Of a stretch of 64,000 bases of DNA, positions 15,144 through 23,783 are shown piece by piece. The stretch covers positions 124,001 through 188,000 of the forward strand of contig NZ_JAFIQW010000001.1 in assembly GCF_017355965.1 (NCBI RefSeq), written 5' to 3'. Every line of letters begins with the position of its first letter. The first letter of the stretch is position 1. The notes below the pieces were generated by a model, which did not search any database, was not told the origin of the DNA, and worked only from the letters and a program-made list of their open reading frames with translations. This DNA is from Desertivibrio insolitus (GTDB lineage Bacteria; Actinomycetota; Actinomycetes; Actinomycetales; Microbacteriaceae). The position numbers were made by a program, and so were the translations under genes.

Positions 15144-16869
15144 GCCGCTCGCTCGCGCTGCTGCGCGGGCCGCGATCCGGCTTGAGCTCGATGAGGCGTC
15201 CGCTGATGCGGGTGCCGCTCAATCGGTCGAGCACGTCGGAGGAGAGGTCGGCCGGAAGCTCGACGAGCGAGAAGTCCTGGCGGATGTCGATGCCCCCGAA
15301 GTCGCCCCGATTGAGGCCGCCCTCGTTGGCGAGGGCGCCCACGATCTGACGCGGCTCCACCTTGTGCCGGCGGCCGACCTCGATGCGATACGTCGAGAGC
15401 GACGCGCTCGAGGGACGACCGCGGCGCTCCGGCCGCTCGCCGTCCTCGCGGCGACCCTTCGCGGGGCGCTCCCGGTCGTCACGGTCGAAGCGCTGCGGCT
15501 TCTCGTCCTCGGGCGAGAGGAGCAGCGGCGTCTCCCCCTGCGCGACGATCGCGAGCGCCGCGGCGACGTCGGCCTCGGGCACGTCGTGGTGCTGCACGTA
15601 GTGGCCGATGATGTCGCGGAACCGGGCGATCCGGTCCGACTGCTCGAGAGCCGCCGTGATCTGGTCGTCGAAGCGGGTGAGCCGGGTGGCGTTGACGTCC
15701 TCGGCGCTCGGCAGCGGCATCTGCGTGAGCGGCTGACGCGTCGCCTTCTCGATCGCCGTCAGCATCCGGCGCTCGCGCGGAGTGACGAAGCTGATGGCGT
15801 CGCCCGTGCGTCCGGCGCGGCCCGTGCGGCCGATGCGGTGCACGTAGCTCTCGGTGTCGATCGGCAGGTCGTAGTTGACGACGTGGCTGATGCGGTCGAC
15901 GTCGAGCCCGCGGGCCGCGACGTCGGTCGCGACGAGGATGTCGAGCTTGCCCGACTTCAGCTGGTTGACGGTGCGCTCGCGCTGCGCCTGCGCCACGTCG
16001 CCGCTGATCGCGGCGGCGGTGTAACCGCGGGCGCGGAGCTTCTCGGCGAGCGTCTCAGTCTCGTTCTTCGTGCGGACGAAGACGATCATCGCCTCGAAGT
16101 TCTCGACCTCGAGGATGCGGGTGAGGGCGTCGACCTTCTGCGGGTACGACACGACGAGGTAGCGCTGGGTGATGTTGGCCGACGTCGTCGTCTTGTTTTT
16201 GACCGTGATCTCGGCGGGGTCGTGGAGGTACTTCGCCGAGATGCGACGGATCTGCGCGGGCATCGTCGCCGAGAACAGCGCGACCTGCTTGTCCTCCGGG
16301 GTGTCGGCGAGGATCGTCTCGACGTCCTCGGCGAAGCCCATCTTGAGCATCTCGTCGGCCTCGTCGAGCACGAGGTACTTGAGCTCGGAGAGGTCGAGCG
16401 TGCCCTTCTCGAGGTGGTCCATGATGCGGCCGGGGGTGCCGACGACGATGTGCACGCCGCGGCGGAGCGCGGAGAGCTGCACCCCGTAGCCCTGGCCGCC
16501 GTACACCGGCAGCACCCGCACGCCGCGCAGGTGCGAGGCGTACCGCTCGAACGCCTCGCACACTTGCAGGGCGAGCTCACGGGTGGGCGCGAGGACGAGC
16601 GCCTGCGGGGTCGTCTGCGACGTGTCGAGGCGGGAGAGGATCGGCAGCGCGAAGGCCGCCGTCTTGCCGGTGCCGGTCTGCGCGAGGCCCACGACGTCGC
16701 GGCCCTCGAGCAGCAGCGGAATGGTCTCGGCCTGAATCGCCGACGGCGTCTCGTACCCCACGTCCTTCAGCGCTTTGAGCACCTGGTCGTGAAGACCGAG
16801 CTGGGTGAAGGTCAGGTCCGAGCCGGCGGAGCCGGTCTCGTCCTGCGGGCTGCTCTCGACGGAAGACAC
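15115..16869 (-). CDS. deaD: DEAD-box ATP-dependent RNA helicase (DeaD/CsdA type)
   Basis: This 584-residue protein has the two RecA-like domains of a DEAD-box helicase: Q-motif, AQTGTGKT (Walker A, 63-70), PTRELA, TPGR, DEAD, SAT, and HRIGRTGRAGR. A DbpA/CsdA-type RNA-binding domain follows (GGLNRGDFGGIDIRQDFSLVEL) and a basic RS/RKPRHR tail. It remodels structured RNA in ribosome assembly or cold adaptation. The start is GTG at 16869, six bases after TACCGT with no ribosome binding site. Degenerate copies of its last codons lie beyond the stop. Confidence 0.95.
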   Translation of the reverse strand: MSSVESSPQDETGSAGSDLTFTQLGLHDQVLKALKDVGYETPSAIQAETIPLLLEGRDVVGLAQTGTGKTAAFALPILSRLDTSQTTPQALVLAPTRELALQVCEAFERYASHLRGVRVLPVYGGQGYGVQLSALRRGVHIVVGTPGRIMDHLEKGTLDLSELKYLVLDEADEMLKMGFAEDVETILADTPEDKQVALFSATMPAQIRRISAKYLHDPAEITVKNKTTTSANITQRYLVVSYPQKVDALTRILEVENFEAMIVFVRTKNETETLAEKLRARGYTAAAISGDVAQAQRERTVNQLKSGKLDILVATDVAARGLDVDRISHVVNYDLPIDTESYVHRIGRTGRAGRTGDAISFVTPRERRMLTAIEKATRQPLTQMPLPSAEDVNATRLTRFDDQITAALEQSDRIARFRDIIGHYVQHHDVPEADVAAALAIVAQGETPLLLSPEDEKPQRFDRDDRERPAKGRREDGERPERRGRPSSASLSTYRIEVGRRHKVEPRQIVGALANEGGLNRGDFGGIDIRQDFSLVELPADLSSDVLDRLSGTRISGRLIELKPDRGPRSSASERPARKPRHRS

Positions 16870-16875
16870 GAGTCA

Positions 16876-16881
16876 ACGGTA
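16876..16881 (-). promoter_or_regulatory. -10 box TACCGT, leaderless promoter of the helicase
   Basis: Six bases (TGACTC) separate it from the GTG start. Confidence 0.45.
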
Positions 16882-16928
16882 GTTCCCCCGCGGCCTCGGG
16901 TGGACCCCTCGGTTCCGCCGGGCTGTGG

Positions 16929-17480
16929 TCAGAGCGCCCGGCCGCGGCCGTGCAGGAGCAGCAGGATGACCGCCGGCGCCATGAGCAGGCCGCCGAGCAG
17001 GGCCCCGAAGGAGATCCAGACGACGGTCGAGATCGCGGTCGCGACGATCGCGATGGCGCTCAGCACCCCGAACGCCCGGCGGCGGGTCACCGCGTAGCCC
17101 ACCACCGCGATCACGAGCAGCGCCGAGCGCAGCAGGGGCTCGATCGGGGCGACCGGGCTCGCGGACGAGACGCCCGCCACGAGGCATCCGAGAACCAGCA
17201 GAACGGCGAGCAGGGCGAGGGCGAGCGGATGCAGCTCGAAGCCCGGCTGCGAAGGCACGGGCGCCGGCGGGGCGACGCTCCGCGATCCGGTGCGCGGCAC
17301 GAGCCAGCCCTGTGCGTGGATGAGCACGTCGCGGGCCTCGGTGACGCGGGTGAAGAGGGTCGCGTCGCCCGTGAGATCCGGATGCTCGCGCCGGGCGTGG
17401 GCGCGGAAGGCGCGCTCGATGTCGGCGCGCGGTGCGTCGACCGGCACTCCGAGCACCCTCGCCGCCGTCGCCGGATCCAC
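16929..17480 (-). CDS. J-domain membrane protein
   Basis: The first 60 residues of this 183-residue protein form a J domain, with helix II RADIERAFRAHARREHPDL containing the essential HPD tripeptide that stimulates DnaK ATPase. After a Pro-rich linker come about three membrane helices. It should recruit Hsp70 to the membrane, with an unknown client. It lacks the G/F and zinc regions of true DnaJ. The start is GTG at 17480. It lies between the amidotransferase and helicase genes on the same strand, 59 bases upstream of the helicase start. Confidence 0.85.
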   Translation of the reverse strand: MDPATAARVLGVPVDAPRADIERAFRAHARREHPDLTGDATLFTRVTEARDVLIHAQGWLVPRTGSRSVAPPAPVPSQPGFELHPLALALLAVLLVLGCLVAGVSSASPVAPIEPLLRSALLVIAVVGYAVTRRRAFGVLSAIAIVATAISTVVWISFGALLGGLLMAPAVILLLLHGRGRAL

Positions 17481-17524
17481 CGGCTCAGAGTACGCGCGGC
17501 GCGGCGGCGGATGCTGGGCGCGGC

Positions 17525-19306
17525 TCAGCGCACCCCGTGCCGCTGCAGCCAGAGCTCGAGCACCCCGATCTGCCAGAGCAGGTTCGCCCTGCCGGGGCTG
17601 AACTCCCGGTTCGGCTCGGCGAGCAGGACGTCGACGTAGTCGCCGCGGAAGACGCCGCGCGCCGTGGCTTCCGGCGCCCGGAGCGCCTCCCGCACCATGT
17701 CGAGCACCGGGCCGTCGAGGTGCCGCAGCGCCGGCACCGGGAAGTAGCCCTTCGGCCGGTCGACGACCTCGGTCGGCAGCACCCGTCGCCCGAGCGCCTT
17801 GAGCACCCCCTTGCCGCCGTCGTGCAGCTTGAGTTCCGGCGGGCAGGTGGCGGCGAGCTCGACGAGTTCGTGGTCGAGGAACGGCACGCGGGCCTCGAGC
17901 CCCGACGCCATCGTCATGCTGTCGACGCGCTTGACCGGGTCATCCGGCATCAGCAGGTGCGTGTCCGCGTGCAGTCCGGCGTCGAGGGCGGTCTCGACGA
18001 GGGGTCCGCTCATCCACGAGCGCAGCAGCTCGCCGCTCGCGTCGTAGGGCACGAGGTGCTCCGGTTCGAGCACGCGGGTCAGGGCGGCGTGCGGCCGGTC
18101 GACGAACGCCCGGCTGAAGACCGTGTACGCCTCGTCGGGTCCGGCGTCGCCGAGACGCTGGTGGTAGCCGTAGCCGGCGAGGATCTCGTCGGCGCCCTGC
18201 CCCGACTGCACGACCTTGTCGTGCTCGGCGACCCACTCGGCCAGCAGGTAGAAGGCGGGCACGTCGTGGCTGCCCATCGGCTCCGTCATCGCGTCGACGG
18301 CGCCGAGCACGGCGGGCACGAGCTCGTCGGCGTCGACGAGCCTGCGGTGGTGCCGGGTGGCGAAGGCGTCCGCGACGGCGTCGGAGAACTCGAACTCGTC
18401 CCCCGACTCGCCCCCGGCCTCCCGGAAGCCGATGCTGAACGTGTCGACGTCGCCGCTCGCCTCTTCGGCGAGCAGCGCCACGAGCACGCTCGAGTCGAGC
18501 CCGCCCGACAGCAGCACGCCGACGGGGACGTCGGCCACTAGCCGTCGTCGCACCGCGAGGCGCAGCGCGTCGCCGATGGCGTCCTCCCAGTCGCGAGGCG
18601 ACCAGTCGTCGCGCTCGGGGTCGCGGACGTACGGCGGATGCCAGTAGGTGCGCTCGCTCGAGCGGCCGTCGCGCTCGACGACGCGCACGGTCGCCGGTGG
18701 CAGCTTGTGCACGCCGCGGAGGATCGTGCGCGGCGCCGGGACGATGGAGTGCCAGCTGAGGTAGTGGTGCAGCGCGACGTCGTCGATCGACGTGTCGATG
18801 CCGCCGCCGGCGAGGAGCGCCGGCAGGGAGGAGGCGAAGCGCAGCCGACCGCGGGAGTCGGCGAGGTAGAGCGGCTTGATGCCCAGCCGGTCTCGCGCCA
18901 GAACCACCCGGTCGCGCCGTTGATCGACGAGCACGAGCGCGAACATCCCGATCAGGTGGTCGACGAAGTCGTCGCCCCACTCGGCGTACGCCTTGAGCAC
19001 GACCTCGGTGTCGCTCGTCGAGACGAAGCGGTGGGCGGCCGAGAGCTCACGCCGGAGCTCGTGGTGGTTGTAGATGCACCCGTTGAAGACGACGGTGAGC
19101 CCGAGCTCGGCGTCGACCATCGGCTGGGCCCCGCGCTCCGTGAGGTCGATGACGCTCAGGCGGCGATGCCCGAGGGCGACCCAGCCGTCGCACCACGCGC
19201 CCTCGCCGTCGGGGCCGCGGTCCGCCATCGCGACGGTCATCGCCGCGACCGCGTCCCGATCCGCCCGGTCTCCGTCGAACGCGAGCTCGCCTGCTATACC
19301 GCACAT
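17525..19306 (-). CDS. asnB: Asparagine synthase-type glutamine amidotransferase
   Basis: The 593-residue protein starts MCGIAGE, giving the N-terminal catalytic cysteine of class II glutaminases after Met removal. This fixes the start at 19306 rather than upstream codons. The glutaminase domain (1-200) has RGPDGEG and NGCIYN. The synthetase domain has SGGLDSS (267-273) for ATP pyrophosphatase chemistry. Wording such as LHHYLSWHSIVPAPRTIL and SHDVPAFYLLAEWV resembles the N-acetylglutaminylglutamine amidotransferase branch (TIGR03104) as much as AsnB, but the synthetase partner of that osmolyte pathway is not next to it. Confidence 0.88.
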   Translation of the reverse strand: MCGIAGELAFDGDRADRDAVAAMTVAMADRGPDGEGAWCDGWVALGHRRLSVIDLTERGAQPMVDAELGLTVVFNGCIYNHHELRRELSAAHRFVSTSDTEVVLKAYAEWGDDFVDHLIGMFALVLVDQRRDRVVLARDRLGIKPLYLADSRGRLRFASSLPALLAGGGIDTSIDDVALHHYLSWHSIVPAPRTILRGVHKLPPATVRVVERDGRSSERTYWHPPYVRDPERDDWSPRDWEDAIGDALRLAVRRRLVADVPVGVLLSGGLDSSVLVALLAEEASGDVDTFSIGFREAGGESGDEFEFSDAVADAFATRHHRRLVDADELVPAVLGAVDAMTEPMGSHDVPAFYLLAEWVAEHDKVVQSGQGADEILAGYGYHQRLGDAGPDEAYTVFSRAFVDRPHAALTRVLEPEHLVPYDASGELLRSWMSGPLVETALDAGLHADTHLLMPDDPVKRVDSMTMASGLEARVPFLDHELVELAATCPPELKLHDGGKGVLKALGRRVLPTEVVDRPKGYFPVPALRHLDGPVLDMVREALRAPEATARGVFRGDYVDVLLAEPNREFSPGRANLLWQIGVLELWLQRHGVR

Positions 19307-19499
19307 GCGTGGTGGCGTCGCCTTCTGGTGCAGCGCCGTCCTCCTTCCGTTCACCCAATCTGCGGATCGCTGGGAAACGCAGGGGTTGATCGATCCTCGA
19401 CTTCGGCGTAACGGCGGCCGCGCGGACCGGACTGCCGCCTCACGCCGGGCGAACGCGCGATCGTTGAGCGGCGAGGCCTCCGCCGCGCGACCGCTCGTC

Positions 19500-20434
19500 C
19501 TAGAAGCCGACCTGAAGCACGAAGACGCCCGGCCAGATCGCGAAGAGCACCGTGATGGGCAGGATCAGGAAGACGAGCGGGACGAGCATCGCGACCTCCT
19601 TCTTCCCGGCGGCCTCGAGCAGTGCGCGTTTGGCGTCGTCCCTGGCGTCCTGCGCCTGCGCGCGCAGTACCTCGACGAGGGGGCTGCCCCGCTCGAGCGC
19701 CCCGGTGAGCTGCTCGACCGCGCGGCCGAGGGGCGGCAGCTGCAGCGCGTCCGCCAGCGCGGTGAGCGAGCCGGCGAGCGGGAGCCCCGTCGAGACCGCG
19801 GCCACGACGCCGCCGAGTTCGCGGGCCAGCTCCCCGCGGCTGATGGTGGAGACCCGACGGAGCGCGTCGAGGATGCCCTCCCCCGCGCTGAGGCTCAGCG
19901 CGAGGAACTCGAGCACGGTCGGCAGCTCGCTCGCCATCCGCGCCAGCCGCCGGCTCGCCGCCGCTTCAGCAGGGCGTCGCTCGTCGCGACGGCACCGGCG
20001 GCGCCGGACACGACGAGCACGAGCTGCGCCGGAAACGGCAGCGGCTGCGCGAGTGCGAGCGCCACGGCGGCGGCGAGACCGAGCGCGGCACCCCCGCCCG
20101 CCCACACGAGCTGCCGTGAGCGGTACTGCTCGAGCGTCGTGGCCGCGCCCGACTGACGCAGCCGCAGGACCGTGGCGCCGGCCCCGCCCGGCAGCATCGC
20201 GAGGAGACGACGGGCGACGGAGCGCGCGGGGTCGAGCAGCAGCCCGACGACCGGCAGCGGGCTCGCGGGCCGCCGATCGAGGAACTGGCGGGCGCCGGCG
20301 GAGACGTCCTGCACGTACGGCGCGACCCGCGCCACGAGCCGGGGACGCGCCAGCACGGGCAGCGCGCTCAGCATCGTCCACAGCCCGAGCCCGAGCACGA
20401 GTCCCAGCAGCACTCCGAGTGCGATCGTCGTCAC
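19500..20434 (-). pseudogene. tadC: tadC, Flp pilus inner-membrane protein, broken by a one-base frameshift
   Basis: Starting at a GTG at 20434 that overlaps the tadB stop (GTGA), one frame encodes the N-terminal membrane part (VTTIALGVLLGLVLG to SDALLKRR). The T2SSF half (ASRRLARMASELPTVLEFLAL to the C-terminal VFVLQVGF) is in another frame and stops at 19500. The junction is near 19950-19985 in a GCGGCGGCGAGCC-rich stretch. The span is 935 bases, one short of 312 codons, so a single lost base explains it. It may be a genuine mutation that disables the pilus, a sequencing error, or, less likely, programmed frameshifting. Confidence 0.75.
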
Positions 20435-21294
20435 GAGAAGTACCGCTGTTCCTCGGGCAGCCTGCCGATGCCGAGCATGAGTCGGTACGCGACGACGGAG
20501 AGCACGAGGCCCACCAGGATGAGCGCGACTCCTCCGGCGCTGTTGTAGGCCGCGGCCGCCTCGGGCCGGGTGGCGAGCAGGACGAGCACGATCCACGGCG
20601 CCGCGACCCCGAGCCGGGCCGCGTTGACGACCCAGCCCTGTCGGGCCTCGACCTCGGCACGCAGCGCGCCGTCCGCGCGCAGGTACCCGGCGAGCGCGCG
20701 GAGCACGCCGGGCAGTTCGCTGCCGCCGACCTCGCGAGACATCCGGAGCGTCTCGAGCAGCCGGTCCGCGACCGGGTCGGCGAGCCGGGCCTTGAGCGCG
20801 TCGATCGCGAGGCCGAAGTCGCCCGTGATGCGCCAGTCCCGCTCGAACAGGGCGAACTCGGCGCGCATGGCCTCGGGCCCGTTCACCGCGAGCGCCGACA
20901 GGGCGTCGGGCAGCGCCTGACCGGACCGCACCCCGGCGACGAGGTGGTCGACGACGTCAGGCCACAGCAGCCGGTTGGCGCGGCGCCGCGAGCGGGCGCG
21001 CCACCGCAGGACCGTCGCGGGTGCGGCGAGGCCGAGCACGCCCGCGGCCGCCGCGACCGGGAGCACCGGCACGAGCACGAACGCGAGTGCCGCGGCCCCC
21101 AGAGCGACCGCGACGGTGACGCCCAGCAGCACCGGCAGGCCCACGTCCCCGAGCCCCGCGAGCACGAGCCGCTCACGCAGTCGCGCCCCCGCCCTGCGGG
21201 GCCGGCGGGAACCACTGACAGGGCGCGGCCAGAGGAACGGGCTCGCCGCGAGCAGCAGACCGAGCCCGAGCAGCAGCCCGAGGGCGGCGGTCAT
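20431..21294 (-). CDS. tadB: TadB, type II secretion F-family platform protein of the Tad pilus
   Basis: The 287-residue product has two N-terminal and two C-terminal membrane helices around a cytosolic T2SSF domain (DVVDHLVAGVRSGQALPDALSALA and LLETLRMSREVGGSELPGVLRALA). It forms the inner-membrane platform with TadC and couples to the TadA ATPase. It lies 13 bases after tadA and overlaps tadC by four bases, so the three are one operon. The length is normal for TadB. Confidence 0.9.
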   Translation of the reverse strand: MTAALGLLLGLGLLLAASPFLWPRPVSGSRRPRRAGARLRERLVLAGLGDVGLPVLLGVTVAVALGAAALAFVLVPVLPVAAAAGVLGLAAPATVLRWRARSRRRANRLLWPDVVDHLVAGVRSGQALPDALSALAVNGPEAMRAEFALFERDWRITGDFGLAIDALKARLADPVADRLLETLRMSREVGGSELPGVLRALAGYLRADGALRAEVEARQGWVVNAARLGVAAPWIVLVLLATRPEAAAAYNSAGGVALILVGLVLSVVAYRLMLGIGRLPEEQRYFS

Positions 21295-21307
21295 CGTCGC
21301 GTTCCCC

Positions 21308-22531
21308 TCACGCTCTGGCTCCGAGCAGAGGGGTCGGGTCGAAGCCCGCGGCGCGGAACTTGGCGAGCTTCTCCGGGTGTCCGCCGGTCGGCAGGAGCGA
21401 CCCGTCGCGCAGGGCGAAGAGGGGGCTCGCCTCGATCACGGTGCCCGTGGTGCGGCCGCTCGGCGCGAGGATCTCGCTGACGCGCCGGCTGCCGCTGCGG
21501 GTGAGCTCGCATTGCACGACGACGTCGATGGACTGTGCGACCGTGGGCACGACGAACGAGCCGTCGATGTTCCGCCCCGCGAGCAGCGGCAGAGTGCACA
21601 GCTTGCCGAGGGCGTCGCGGGCGCTGTTCGCGTGGATCGAGCACATGCCGGGCAGCCCGCTGTTCAGGGCGATGAGCAGGTCGAGCGACTCCGCCTCACG
21701 CACCTCGCCCACGACGAGCCGGTCGGGCCGCATGCGCAACGCCTCCTTGATGAGGCGGCGCAGCGTGATCTCACCGGTGCCCTCGAGGCTCGGCTGACGG
21801 CACTGCATCCCGACCACGTCGCGCGCGGGCACGTCCAGCTCGAAGGTCTCCTCGACGGTGACGATGCGCTCGCTCGACCGGCAGGCGGCGAGGAGCGCGC
21901 CGAGCAGGGTCGTCTTGCCGGTGTGCGTCGCGCCGGAGACGAGGATGTTCTGCCCGCTCAGCACGCACATGCGCAGGAACTCGGCCGCGGTGCGGCTGAG
22001 CGAGCCGAGCGCCACGAGGCGGTTGAGGTCGCCGAGGCGCTGCGTGAACTTACGGATGTTGACCGCCCAGTGCCGCTGCGTGATGTCCGGGATCACGACG
22101 TGCAGCCGGGACCCGTCGGGCAGCGAGGCGTCGACGAACGGCGAGGAGAGGTCGACGCGGCGGCCGGATGCCTGCAGCATCCGCTCCACGAGCGTGCGCA
22201 CCTCGGCGTCCGTCAGTCGCACGTCGGTCGCCTCCGAGACGCCGTTGCGGGCGACGAAGACCTTTTCCGGCGAGTTGAGCCAGATCTCCTCGACCTCGGG
22301 GTCGTCGAAGAACGGCTGCAGCGCACCGAAGCCCGTGAGCGACGCGAGCGCCTCGCTCGTCACCGCCGCCTCGTCGGGAGGCAGCGGTTGGGCGCCGCCG
22401 AGCGCGCGCTCGCTGTATCGCCGGAGCTCCTCGCGCACGTAGCGGTCGGCGCGGTCGCGGTCGAGCGGCCCGCCCTCGCGGCGCACCCGCTCGCGCACCC
22501 CCTGCACGATGAGTCGCGTCGCCTCGGTCAC
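21308..22531 (-). CDS. tadA: TadA/CpaF-type pilus assembly ATPase
   Basis: This secretion ATPase of about 407 residues powers Flp pilin assembly at the membrane. An N-terminal domain precedes the VirB11-like core with SGATHTGKTTLL (Walker A), VEETFELDV, LRMRPDRLVVGEVR (Walker B region) and the His box with SIHANSARDAL. GTG at 22531 is chosen because the encoded N-terminus VTEATRLIVQGVRERV begins the expected helical domain. A GTG 24 codons earlier is possible. It heads tadABC. No TadZ/Ssd gene precedes it; the next gene upstream is divergent and unrelated. Confidence 0.93.
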   Translation of the reverse strand: MTEATRLIVQGVRERVRREGGPLDRDRADRYVREELRRYSERALGGAQPLPPDEAAVTSEALASLTGFGALQPFFDDPEVEEIWLNSPEKVFVARNGVSEATDVRLTDAEVRTLVERMLQASGRRVDLSSPFVDASLPDGSRLHVVIPDITQRHWAVNIRKFTQRLGDLNRLVALGSLSRTAAEFLRMCVLSGQNILVSGATHTGKTTLLGALLAACRSSERIVTVEETFELDVPARDVVGMQCRQPSLEGTGEITLRRLIKEALRMRPDRLVVGEVREAESLDLLIALNSGLPGMCSIHANSARDALGKLCTLPLLAGRNIDGSFVVPTVAQSIDVVVQCELTRSGSRRVSEILAPSGRTTGTVIEASPLFALRDGSLLPTGGHPEKLAKFRAAGFDPTPLLGARA

Positions 22532-22607
22532 GACGCCGATCCTGCGCCGGATCGTCGTCGGGCGTCGGCGGTTGTCCACAGCCTGCCGGGATGTCGGCGG
22601 CACGCCC

Positions 22608-22613
22608 TACCCT
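22608..22613 (+). promoter_or_regulatory. -10 box TACCCT, leaderless promoter of the YdeI-like gene
   Basis: CGGCTC separates the hexamer from the ATG at 22620. Confidence 0.5.
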
Positions 22614-22619
22614 CGGCTC

Positions 22620-23192
22620 ATGGTGGCCTTCGCCGACAAGCCGCTGCTCGAGGTCGAGAGCGTCGAGGAGTGGGAACGGTTCCTCGAGAACGACCCGCCG
22701 GACGGCGGCGTGCGCCTGAAGCTGCTCAAGAAGACTCGCACGGGCCCCGGCATCCAGTACCCGGAGGCGCTCGACGTGGCGCTCTGCCACGGCTGGATCG
22801 ACGGGCAGGTCGCCCGCTTCGACGACGACTACGTGCTGCAGGCCTTCACGCCGCGCCGGGCGCGCAGCCCCTGGTCCCAGATCAACCGGGAGCACGTCGA
22901 GCGGCTCATCGCGGAGGGCCGGATGCGGCCGGGCGGGCAGGCGGAGATCGACCGCGCGAAGGCCGACGGCCGCTGGGACGCCGCGTACCGGCAGAAGGGC
23001 ATGGACGTGCCCGACGACCTGCAGGCGGCGATCGACGCCTCCCCCGCGGCCGCCGAGTTCTTCGCGACCCTGTCGAAGCAGAACCGCTTCGCGATGGTGT
23101 TCCGCCTCGGCAACCTCAAGCGCCCGGAGAACCGGGCGCGCCGCATCGCCGAGTACGTCGCGATGCTCGAGCGCGGCGAGACGCTCCTGTGA
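22620..23192 (+). CDS. YdeI/OmpD-associated family protein
   Basis: This 190-residue protein has the family-typical layout: a short N-terminal segment with LKLLKKTRTGPGIQYPEALDVALCHGWIDGQ, then a TPRRARSPWSQINREHVERLIAEGRM block and a C-terminal basic helix (NRARRIAEYVAML). The YdeI/OmdA family has been linked to stress and antimicrobial-peptide tolerance, but its biochemistry is unsettled. The ATG at 22620 fits a leaderless start. It is divergent from tadA and followed by the NUDIX gene. Confidence 0.85.
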   Translation: MVAFADKPLLEVESVEEWERFLENDPPDGGVRLKLLKKTRTGPGIQYPEALDVALCHGWIDGQVARFDDDYVLQAFTPRRARSPWSQINREHVERLIAEGRMRPGGQAEIDRAKADGRWDAAYRQKGMDVPDDLQAAIDASPAAAEFFATLSKQNRFAMVFRLGNLKRPENRARRIAEYVAMLERGETLL

Positions 23193-23226
23193 CGGCGGCG
23201 CGGAGGACGCGCGACGTCAGCTGACG

Positions 23227-23232
23227 TAGCGT
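23227..23232 (+). promoter_or_regulatory. -10 box TAGCGT, leaderless promoter of the NUDIX gene
   Basis: GAACGG separates the hexamer from the ATG at 23239, so the gene has its own promoter despite lying only 46 bases after the YdeI-like gene. Confidence 0.5.
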
Positions 23233-23238
23233 GAACGG

Positions 23239-23694
23239 ATGCAGCGCAGTGCCGGCATCCTGCTCTTCCGCCGCTCCCCCGGGCTCGAGGTGCTGCTCGG
23301 TCACATGGGCGGGCCGTACTGGGCGGGCAAGGACGAGCACGCCTGGTCGATCCCCAAGGGCCTCTACGAGGAGCCGGAGCAGCCGCTCGACGCGGCGCTG
23401 CGCGAGTTCGCCGAGGAGCTGGGGCAGCCGGCCCCGGCTGCCGCGTACGAGCCGCTCGGCGAGTTCCGCGTCTCGAGCGGCAAGGTGCTCACCGTGTTCG
23501 CCGGCGAGGGCGACGCCGACGTGAGCTCGATCACGAGCAACACGTTCCGGCTCGAGTGGCCGCCGCGCTCCGGGCGGCTGCAGCAGTTCCCCGAGCTCGA
23601 CGGCGCCGCGTGGTTCGCGCTCGACGCCGCGCGGACGAAGGCGGTCAAGGGGCAGCTGCCCGTGCTCGCGGCGCTGGAGAAGCGGCTCGCCTAG
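23239..23694 (+). CDS. NUDIX hydrolase
   Basis: The 151-residue product contains a complete Nudix box at residues 41-62 (G-x5-E-x7-REFAEELG), which binds Mg2+ and cleaves nucleoside-diphosphate-linked substrates. The N-terminal SAGILLFRR and GGPYWAGKDEHAWSIPKG segments resemble the actinobacterial branch annotated as NTP pyrophosphohydrolase or diadenosine polyphosphate hydrolase. The exact substrate is not predictable. It is convergent with the MFS gene across a strong hairpin. Confidence 0.92.
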   Translation: MQRSAGILLFRRSPGLEVLLGHMGGPYWAGKDEHAWSIPKGLYEEPEQPLDAALREFAEELGQPAPAAAYEPLGEFRVSSGKVLTVFAGEGDADVSSITSNTFRLEWPPRSGRLQQFPELDGAAWFALDAARTKAVKGQLPVLAALEKRLA

Positions 23695-23740
23695 CACCCG
23701 GTGACCGGGCGCACCGACGAGTCGGCGCCGGAACGACGAA

Positions 23741-23769
23741 GGAGCGGACCCCGCGACGGGATCCGCTCC
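23741..23769. terminator. Hairpin between convergent NUDIX and MFS genes
   Basis: GGAGCGGA pairs with TCCGCTCC, extended internally by CCC/GGG. It sits between the NUDIX stop (23694) and the MFS stop (23784). Confidence 0.7.
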
Positions 23770-23783
23770 TCCGAGCAGACGGG

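Noticed and set aside
14227-17097. Open frame of 956 codons on the forward strand across the membrane protein and helicase
   Set aside because: It crosses two convergent genes and the repeat region, reads mostly as Arg/Gly/Ala-rich nonsense, and conflicts with the helicase motifs.
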